Source: Solirubrobacteraceae bacterium
GTDB taxonomy: Bacteria; Actinomycetota; Thermoleophilia; Solirubrobacterales; Solirubrobacteraceae
Length of the DNA stretch: 5,073 bases
Direction of reading: 5' to 3'
Assembly (NCBI GenBank): GCA_030038955.1
Contig: JASHQV010000080.1
Location: 1 to 5,073, forward strand
Part shown: positions 1 through 4,015 of the stretch, piece by piece
Position numbering within the stretch: the first letter of the stretch is position 1
Layout: each line of letters starts with the position of its first letter
Notes under the pieces: model-generated
The model's input: only the letters and a program-made list of their open reading frames with translations
Database searches by the model: none
Told to the model about the DNA's origin: nothing
Translations under genes and position numbers: made by a program

Positions 1-66
1 CGAAATGCCCACAGAACTGACTCGTCTGCTCCCCCGGCACGCCGCGAGCCTACTGCGCCCGGGCGC

Positions 67-159
67 GTCCCGCAAACGCACGACGCCTGTCTCCCAAACG
101 CACGACGCCAGTCCCGCAAACGCACGACGCCCGTCCCGCAAACGCACGACGCCAGTCCC
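67..159. repeat. 22-bp tandem repeat, 4 copies
   Basis: The 14-base core AAACGCACGACGCC occurs at 74-87, 96-109, 118-131 and 140-153, exactly 22 bases apart each time. Between cores lies an 8-base linker close to nGTCCCGC; the second copy has a variant linker (GTCTCCC before the core). The array sits about 130 bp upstream of the dehydrogenase start. The 22-bp period, about two helical turns, would put every copy on the same DNA face, which suits a protein-binding array, but plain replication slippage explains it equally well. The rest of positions 1-285 shows no gene I can support. Confidence 0.9.
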
Positions 160-193
160 GGCGCATCGTCAAATCCTTTTTGTTGGTGCGTCA

Positions 194-236
194 GCGGGTC
201 GAAAACCGACGGATAGTCCAACGATTTTCGACCCGC
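194..236. promoter_or_regulatory. Perfect 12-bp inverted repeat in leader of dehydrogenase gene
   Basis: The left arm GCGGGTCGAAAA (194-205) is perfectly complementary to the right arm TTTTCGACCCGC (225-236), with a 19-base loop (206-224) that itself contains a small GGA/TCC pairing at 211-219. The structure ends 49 bases before the ATG at 286. It has no T run after it on either strand, so it does not look like a classical intrinsic terminator. It could be an operator, an mRNA leader hairpin, or an end-of-transcript structure for a gene left of the window. The inverted repeat is certain; the regulatory role is a guess. Confidence 0.5.
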
Positions 237-271
237 GGAGGCCGGGCGGCGTGATCGGCTCGTGGGCTCCT

Positions 272-278
272 GGGAGGA
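272..278 (+). promoter_or_regulatory. Shine-Dalgarno site fixing the dehydrogenase start
   Basis: GGGAGGA lies 7 bases before the ATG at 286. This spacing favours 286 over the in-frame GTG at 262, which would add eight residues and would place this ribosome binding site inside the coding sequence. Confidence 0.75.
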
Positions 279-285
279 TGTGCAG

Positions 286-1236
286 ATGGTCAAGGTCGCG
301 CTGCTCGATGACTTCCAGGACGTCGGTCGCACGCTCGGGCCGTGGCAGCGTCTCGGCGAAGCCGTCGCGGTGACCACGTTCACGGAGGCGATCAAGGGCG
401 TCGACGAGCTCGCGCGAGCGCTCGAGCCGTTCGAGGTGATCGTCGCGATGCGCGAACGCACCGCGTTTCCACGCGAGCTGATCGCCCGCCTCCCGAAGCT
501 GCGGCTGATCGTCACCACCGGCACGAGCAACGCCGCAATCGACCGTGACGCGCTGCGCGACCATGGCATCACCCTGTGCGGCACGACGATCGGCCTGGCG
601 GCGACGCTGCAACTCGCGTGGGCGCTACTGCTGGCGGTCTCCCGGCACGTCGTCGCCGAGGATCGCGCGATCCGGGAGGGACGCTGGCAGCACACGATCG
701 GGCCCGAGCTCGACGGCCGCACGCTCGGGCTCGTCGGTCTCGGGCGGATCGGCAGCGCGATGGTGCCGATCGCGCGAGCCTTCGGGATGGACGTGATCGC
801 CTGGAGCGAGCACCTGACCGATGTCCGCGCGCGCGAGGCCGGAGCGGTCCGCGCCGACAAGCGCGAGCTGTTCGAGCGTGCCGACTTCGTCAGCATCCAC
901 TACCGGCTGAGCGACCGCTCGCGCGGGCTCGTCAGCACCGCCGAGCTCGCCGCGATGAAGCCGACCGCCTATCTGGTCAACACCTCGCGCGGACCGATCG
1001 TCGACACCGACGCGCTGCTCGCCGCGCTGCGCGAGGGTCGCATCGCCGGCGCCGGGCTCGACGTCTACGACGAGGAGCCGCTCCCCGCCGACCACCCGCT
1101 CCGCTCGGCGCCCCGCACCGTCCTCACCCCCCACATCGGCTACGTCTCGATCGGGACCTACGAGAGCTGGTGGGAGCAGATCGTCGAGGATGTCGAAGGG
1201 TTCCTGGCGGGGACGCCGATCCGCGTGATTAGCTGA
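286..1236 (+). CDS. D-2-hydroxyacid dehydrogenase family protein (NAD(P)-dependent)
   Basis: A complete 316-residue cytoplasmic oxidoreductase of the D-isomer-specific 2-hydroxyacid dehydrogenase family, which interconverts 2-keto acids and D-2-hydroxyacids. The start MVKVALLDDFQDV is typical of the phosphoglycerate-dehydrogenase-like branch. The Rossmann fingerprint G151-L-G153-R-I-G156 begins the nucleotide-binding domain. The expected catalytic triad is present: R235 in NTSRGP, E264 in DEEPLP and H283 in TPHIG; the R-to-E spacing (29 residues) is that of the family. The second Rossmann strand ends in AWSEHL, with Ser (S174) where NAD-specific members usually carry an acidic residue, so NADP use is possible. 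Length is normal for the family. The substrate cannot be told from sequence: glyoxylate/hydroxypyruvate, phosphoglycerate or another 2-keto acid are all possible. No ACT regulatory domain follows, so it is not a full-length SerA. It appears monocistronic. Confidence 0.93.
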   Translation: MVKVALLDDFQDVGRTLGPWQRLGEAVAVTTFTEAIKGVDELARALEPFEVIVAMRERTAFPRELIARLPKLRLIVTTGTSNAAIDRDALRDHGITLCGTTIGLAATLQLAWALLLAVSRHVVAEDRAIREGRWQHTIGPELDGRTLGLVGLGRIGSAMVPIARAFGMDVIAWSEHLTDVRAREAGAVRADKRELFERADFVSIHYRLSDRSRGLVSTAELAAMKPTAYLVNTSRGPIVDTDALLAALREGRIAGAGLDVYDEEPLPADHPLRSAPRTVLTPHIGYVSIGTYESWWEQIVEDVEGFLAGTPIRVIS

Positions 1237-1398
1237 TCGGTTCGAGTGACCGACTGAACTCCAGCGGATCCCGACCGCTGCTGTCGGCCGCGCTAGCTCG
1301 GTTGACCACGAGCGCGCTGCCGCCGTCGAGTCGGACGCGCTCGGCGACCGCCTCTAGGTGGTCGTGGCTCGGCGAGCGAGCTCGATGAGCTCGTCTGG
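1229..1398 (-). pseudogene. Minus-strand coding relic, possibly the end of a DUF222/13E12-like gene
   Basis: Read on the minus strand, this stretch gives protein-like sequence with strongly G/C-ending codons. First comes QPDELIELARRA, then after a one-base frame change SHDHLEAVAERVRLDGG, then SALVVNRASAADSSG and a TAA stop at 1231-1229, inside the end of the convergent dehydrogenase gene. The pattern xELIELARRAxxxxLExV recalls the helical segment common in DUF222 (13E12 repeat) proteins, which are multicopy and often decayed in actinobacteria. The resemblance is short and from memory. It may instead be the C-terminal end of the larger relic upstream on the same strand. It could also be a chance open antisense frame. 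Confidence 0.28.
1237..1280 (+). terminator. Two small hairpins directly after the dehydrogenase stop
   Basis: TCGGT (1237-1241) pairs with ACCGA (1249-1253) over a 7-base loop, and CAGCGG (1262-1267) pairs with CCGCTG (1275-1280) over another 7-base loop. Tandem hairpins straight after a stop codon could end transcription, and high-GC bacteria often lack the T run. Stems this short also occur by chance in GC-rich DNA, so this is a weak call. Confidence 0.22.
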
Positions 1399-1446
1399 CT
1401 GACCAGCCGTGCGTCGAGCGTGGGCCTTGCCACCCGCGGGCGGGTT

Positions 1447-1531
1447 CGGGTCACACGCCGGCTCGGGTCACACGCCGGCTCGGGTCACACGCCGGCTCGG
1501 GTCACACGCCGGCTCGGGTCATACGCCGGCG
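1447..1531. repeat. 17-bp tandem repeat, 5 copies
   Basis: CGGGTCACACGCCGGCT is repeated head to tail at 1447, 1464, 1481, 1498 and 1515. The first four copies are identical. The fifth carries a T in place of C (TCATACG) and a changed last base. The unit is not a multiple of three, so it would shift the frame of any gene through it; on the minus strand it introduces a TGA at 1487-1485 that closes the reading of the larger relic. The near identity of the copies indicates recent expansion. Confidence 0.95.
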
Positions 1532-1590
1532 AGGGCGGGGCGAGGTCGAAGTCGGCCATCTCGTCATCGGGCAGGGATCCGTAGCCGAGC

Positions 1591-1676
1591 ACGAGATCGC
1601 CGCTTCGCCGAAGAAGTCACGAGGTCGCCGCTGTCGCCGAAGAAGTCACGAGATCGCCGCTGTCGCCGAAGAAGTC
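1591..1676. repeat. 29-bp tandem repeat, 3 copies (28+29+29)
   Basis: Copies lie at 1591-1618, 1619-1647 and 1648-1676. Each begins ACGAG(A/G)TCGCCGCT and ends TCGCCGAAGAAGTC; the first copy lacks one G after CGCT. The array lies inside the minus-strand relic, where the unit encodes the DFFGDSGDLV segment. As 29 is not divisible by three, the second and third copies read out of frame with the first, which is direct evidence that duplication helped destroy the gene. Confidence 0.93.
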
Positions 1677-1982
1677 GATCGTGTTCGTGTAGGCGACGAT
1701 GTCGCCCCACTTGTCCTCGGTCACGACGTTGTTGGTGTGGCGTGCCTCGGCCGCTGCTGACGACGCCGGCGAGGCCAAGCTGCCGCAGCCACTGCAGGGC
1801 GGGTACGGCGGAAACCCGGCACCGCCGGGTTACTCAGCGTGGTGTCGCCGATCAGGCAGCGGCGGGTGGCCGCCAACCCCTGGCTGAGCAGGCCGTTCAG
1901 GGGCACGCTCACGTGCGTGGATCGCTGACGTACGGGTCGCGGTAGCTGACACGCGTGGACGCGAGGGTCTGGGTCAGGTAGG

Positions 1983-2024
1983 AACGCAGGGTCGAGAAAC
2001 GCAGGGTCGAGAAACGCAGGGTCG
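1983..2024. repeat. 15-bp tandem repeat, nearly 3 copies
   Basis: AACGCAGGGTCGAGA occurs at 1983-1997 and 1998-2012, followed by 12 matching bases to 2024. The period is divisible by three, and on the minus strand it encodes repeated RFSTL inside the relic, so this duplication alone did not break the frame. Confidence 0.92.
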
Positions 2025-2103
2025 CACGGTCGCGCATCGGCATGATCCCGAGGTTCGTGACGACCTTCTGGCTGGCCTGGCCGACGCCGCCGTGGCGGAC
2101 AGC

Positions 2104-2212
2104 GCCGTCAGCGCCCGGTCGGCGCGAGGAGCCCATCAGCGCCCGTCGGCGCGAGGAGCCCGTCAGCGCCCGTCGGCGCGAGGGGCCCGTCAGCGCCCGT
2201 CGGCGCGAGGAG
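2104..2212. repeat. 27-bp tandem repeat, 4 copies (28+27+27+27)
   Basis: Copies at 2104-2131, 2132-2158, 2159-2185 and 2186-2212 share CGTCAGCGCCCGTCGGCG followed by CGAGGAG. The first copy has one extra G (CCCGGTCGG against CCCGTCGG). On the minus strand each unit encodes nine residues, (L/P)LAPTGADG, directly after the signal-like start of the relic. The array therefore lengthens the mature N-terminus or signal region in steps of nine residues, and the extra base breaks the frame. Confidence 0.94.
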
Positions 2213-2244
2213 CGGGATTAGGGTTCGCAGACGACGCATCGGTG

Positions 2245-2252
2245 ACCTCCTC
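2245..2252 (-). promoter_or_regulatory. Shine-Dalgarno of the minus-strand relic
   Basis: On the minus strand GAGGAGGT lies five bases before an ATG (2239-2237). This is the strongest ribosome binding site in the window and is the main reason to place the start of the relic here. Its survival suggests the gene died recently. Confidence 0.6.
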
Positions 2253-2260
2253 GAATCGCA

Positions 2261-2295
2261 TCAAGCTGATCGCCTCAAGCTGATCGGCGCAAGCT
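2261..2295. repeat. 14-bp tandem repeat, 2.5 copies
   Basis: TCAAGCTGATCG(C/G)C occurs at 2261-2274 and 2275-2288, followed by a partial copy GCAAGCT at 2289-2295. It lies just upstream of the minus-strand ribosome binding site, in what would be the leader or promoter of that relic. Confidence 0.85.
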
Positions 2296-2394
2296 AGAGA
2301 CGCCTGCCCACCGCGGCGGAGGTGGAAACCTGCGGTGTTTGCTGCAAGCCGACCGACACGCGAGTAGCACCCCGAGCTAGCCGAGCCGTCCCGA

Positions 2395-2510
2395 CGTGTC
2401 TGAGCGCGCAAATTGCGCACCAAGACCCGCGAATTGCGCGCTGGAGCACGTTTTTCGTGTCCGAGCGCGCAATTCAGGCCGACGCCGGCCAACTTGCGCG
2501 CTCAGGCACC
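2395..2510. repeat. Compound palindrome: four 17-bp motifs in alternating orientation
   Basis: A motif close to CGTGTCTGAGCGCGCAA occurs at 2395-2411 (+), 2434-2450 (-), 2456-2472 (+) and 2494-2510 (-). It forms two head-to-head pairs with loops of 22 and 21 bases. The inner nine or ten bases of each arm (AGCGCGCAA against TTGCGCGCT) pair perfectly, and most of the outer bases pair with G-T wobbles. The second loop holds a further GGCC/GGCC pairing. Between the two palindromes CACG-TTTTT-CGTG (2447-2459) forms a small hairpin. The two halves are diverged tandem copies 61 bases apart. The layout recalls REP/BIME-type intergenic palindromes, but I cannot match it to a known family. It lies 114 bp before cbs. 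Confidence 0.8.
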
Positions 2511-2540
2511 TTTCGATCCCCTCAGACACCTTTCGATCCC
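2501..2540. repeat. 20-bp tandem duplication
   Basis: CTCAGGCACCTTTCGATCCC at 2501-2520 is followed immediately by a copy at 2521-2540 that differs only by A for G at 2526. Its left part overlaps the final arm of the compound palindrome, so the duplication happened after that element was in place. Confidence 0.95.
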
Positions 2541-2571
2541 CACATCCACCAAGTTCAACTAGTCCTCACAG

Positions 2572-2608
2572 ATCTGGCCAGGGCGGCCGCGCATCTGGCC
2601 CGTAGACT
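2572..2608 (+). promoter_or_regulatory. Possible cbs promoter with paired direct repeats
   Basis: ATCTGGCC occurs at 2572-2579 and again at 2593-2600, 21 bases apart, about two helical turns. The first copy sits in a CTGGCCAG palindrome (2574-2581). Directly after the second copy is TAGACT (2603-2608), which fits a TAnnnT -10 element. No good -35 hexamer is seen. If this is the promoter, the transcript would start within about ten bases of the cbs ATG. That would fit the poor Shine-Dalgarno there and suggest near-leaderless translation. The repeats could be a regulator site. This is inference from short motifs. Confidence 0.28.
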
Positions 2609-2623
2609 GACCAGCTGAGCGCG

Positions 2624-4015
2624 ATGAACGAGACCGCGACTGCTCCGGCCATCAAGGACTCGGTACTCGAGACGATCGGCGGTACGCCGCTCGTCCGCCT
2701 GTCGCACCTCGGCGCGCAAGTGCGCCCCCAGCTGCTGGCGAAGCTGGAGGTGTTCAATCCGGGCGGATCGATTAAGGACCGAATCGCGGTGGCGCTGATC
2801 GAGGCGGCCGAGCGCGACGGACGGCTGGCTCCCGGCGGCACGATCGTCGAGCCGACCTCGGGCAACACCGGCACTGGCCTCGCGATCGTCGCGCGGCTCA
2901 AGGGCTACCGGGTGATCGCGGTGATGCCCGACAAGATCTCCAGGGAGAAGATCGACCTGCTGCGTGCGTACGGCGCCGAGGTGGTCGTGGCGCCGACGGA
3001 CGTCCCGCCGGACTCGCCGCAGTCCTACTACCGCGTCGCCGACCGCCTGACCGCGGAGATCCCGGGGGCGTTCCAGCCGAACCAGTACCGCAACCAGGCC
3101 AACCCCCAGGCCCACTACGAGTCGACGGGGCCGGAGCTGTGGGAGCAGACGGCAGGTCGGATCACCCATCTCGTGTGCGGCGTCGGAACCGGCGGCACCG
3201 TGACCGGCGCGTCCCGCTACCTGCGCGAGCGCAAGCCGGACCTCCAGGTGATCGGCGCCGACCCCGAGGGCTCGATCTATTCGGGCGGCGAGGAAAACGT
3301 CCGCCCGTATCTCGTCGAGGGCGTCGGGGAGGACTTCTGGCCGGCGACGTTCGACCGCTCGGTCGTCGACCGGTGGATCACCGTGTCCGATCGCGATGCG
3401 TTCCTCACCACCCGGCGGCTGGCGCTGACCGAGGGGATCCTCGCCGGCGGCTCCGGTGGCCTCGCCGTGCATGCGGCGCTGCGCGTCGCCGCCGAGGTCG
3501 GCGAGCCCGAGGCGATGATCGTCGTGATCATCCCCGACGGTGGCCGCGCCTACCTGTCGAAGGTCTACTCAGACAGCTGGCTGCGCCAGTACGGCTTTCT
3601 GGAGCGCGAGTCGAAGCTCACCGTCGGCGAGGTGCTGCAGCGCAAGCGCGAGGCCGGCGAGTTCCCGTCGCTGCTGGCGGTCGAAACCCACCGTCGCGTC
3701 CGCGACGCGGTGTCGCTGCTGCACGAGCACCGAGTCTCGCAGCTGCCGGTGCTGAGTCCGCACGACCCGGCGACCGTCGTCGGCTCCGTCAGCGAGCGCG
3801 GGCTGCTCAAGCAGGCTGCCGAGGATCCCTCGCGGCTCGACGCCGAGATCCTCGCGGTGATGGAGCCCCCGTTCACGGCGGTGTCGACCGCCGACCCGGT
3901 GCGCGAGGCGGTCGAGCTGCTGTCGGGCGACCAGCAGGCGCTGCTGGTCGTCGACCACGGCCGGCCCGAGGGGATCGTCACCCGCGCCGATCTGCTCGAG
4001 GCACTGGGGTCGTGA
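2624..4015 (+). CDS. cbs: Cystathionine beta-synthase
   Basis: A complete 463-residue cytoplasmic PLP enzyme that condenses serine (or O-acetylserine) with homocysteine to cystathionine, the first step of reverse transsulfuration. The fold-type II core covers residues 12 to about 325. K51 in NPGGSIKDR is the Schiff-base lysine; PTSGNTG (77-83) is the substrate-binding loop; GTGGT (188-192) holds the PLP phosphate; S277 in GGSGG contacts the pyridine nitrogen. A C-terminal pair of CBS domains follows (about 332-400 and 409-462), a Bateman module that in relatives binds adenosyl ligands such as S-adenosylmethionine. There is no N-terminal haem domain. Length and motifs, including the PDGGR and YGFL segments, match mycobacterial Cbs rather than a plain cysteine synthase, which lacks the C-terminal module. 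The ATG at 2624 has only a weak ribosome binding site upstream. It is the first gene of a two-gene operon. Confidence 0.96.
   Translation: MNETATAPAIKDSVLETIGGTPLVRLSHLGAQVRPQLLAKLEVFNPGGSIKDRIAVALIEAAERDGRLAPGGTIVEPTSGNTGTGLAIVARLKGYRVIAVMPDKISREKIDLLRAYGAEVVVAPTDVPPDSPQSYYRVADRLTAEIPGAFQPNQYRNQANPQAHYESTGPELWEQTAGRITHLVCGVGTGGTVTGASRYLRERKPDLQVIGADPEGSIYSGGEENVRPYLVEGVGEDFWPATFDRSVVDRWITVSDRDAFLTTRRLALTEGILAGGSGGLAVHAALRVAAEVGEPEAMIVVIIPDGGRAYLSKVYSDSWLRQYGFLERESKLTVGEVLQRKREAGEFPSLLAVETHRRVRDAVSLLHEHRVSQLPVLSPHDPATVVGSVSERGLLKQAAEDPSRLDAEILAVMEPPFTAVSTADPVREAVELLSGDQQALLVVDHGRPEGIVTRADLLEALGS

Larger units (their letters stand above)
1515..2239 (-). pseudogene. Frameshifted relic of an unidentified secreted protein
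   Basis: On the minus strand an ATG at 2239-2237, preceded by a strong Shine-Dalgarno, opens MRRLRTLIPLLAPTGADG, which looks like a short signal peptide with a basic start and hydrophobic core. Four in-frame copies of a nine-residue unit (L/P)LAPTGADG follow. An extra base in the last copy (about 2117) shifts the frame and leads to TGA; the adjacent frame continues AVRHGGVGQASQKVVTNLG, then IMPMRDRATLRFSTL, then SYLTQTLASTRVSYRDPYVS. Another shift near 1915 leads into HVSVPLNGLLSQGLAATRR and CLIGDTTLSNPAVPG. At least one more, near 1760-1840, leads to HTNNVVTEDKWGDIVAYT and TIDFFGDSGDLV, and after the 29-bp array LGYGSLPDDEMADFDLAP. All these blocks use G/C-ending codons like the real genes. 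Together they suggest an original protein of roughly 200-240 residues. I do not recognise the family. Confidence 0.55.
1237..2623. other. Gene-free, repeat-rich interval of decayed sequence
   Basis: This 1.4-kb stretch between the dehydrogenase and cbs has no intact gene I can support on either strand. It holds two minus-strand coding relics, tandem arrays with unit lengths of 17, 29, 15, 27, 14 and 20 bp, and a compound palindrome near its right end. Positions 2296-2394 show nothing recognisable. Open plus-strand frames here contain Arg/Ser/Ala-rich translations created by the repeats and lack convincing start sites. Confidence 0.8.

Noticed and set aside
67..159. CRISPR array
   Set aside because: The copies are head to tail with an 8-base, mostly conserved linker, not unique spacers of 30 or more bases, and no cas gene is present.
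194..236. Intrinsic terminator
   Set aside because: The stem is good but no T run follows on either strand; the T run at 176-181 precedes it.
262..285. Upstream GTG start for the dehydrogenase
   Set aside because: It would put the good Shine-Dalgarno at 272-278 inside the gene; the ATG at 286 gives the usual family N-terminus.
1229..1255. GGTTCGAG, resembling a tRNA T-loop
   Set aside because: No matching acceptor or anticodon stem is seen, and the upstream bases are dehydrogenase coding sequence.
1409..1945. A 178-residue plus-strand open frame across the 17-bp and 29-bp arrays
   Set aside because: The translation is Arg/Ser-rich low complexity created by the repeats, there is no good ribosome binding site, and the minus strand carries the coding-like codon pattern here.
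2092..2283. A plus-strand open frame with a nine-residue repeat QRPSARGAR
   Set aside because: It is the antisense reading of the 27-bp array; the minus strand has the strong ribosome binding site and signal-like start.
2322..2618. Plus-strand open frames just before cbs
   Set aside because: They run through the palindromes and the 20-bp duplication, show no family resemblance and have no convincing start signal.
2555..3472. A 305-residue minus-strand open frame opposite cbs
   Set aside because: It is Arg/Asp-rich antisense translation; the plus strand encodes all conserved cystathionine beta-synthase motifs.
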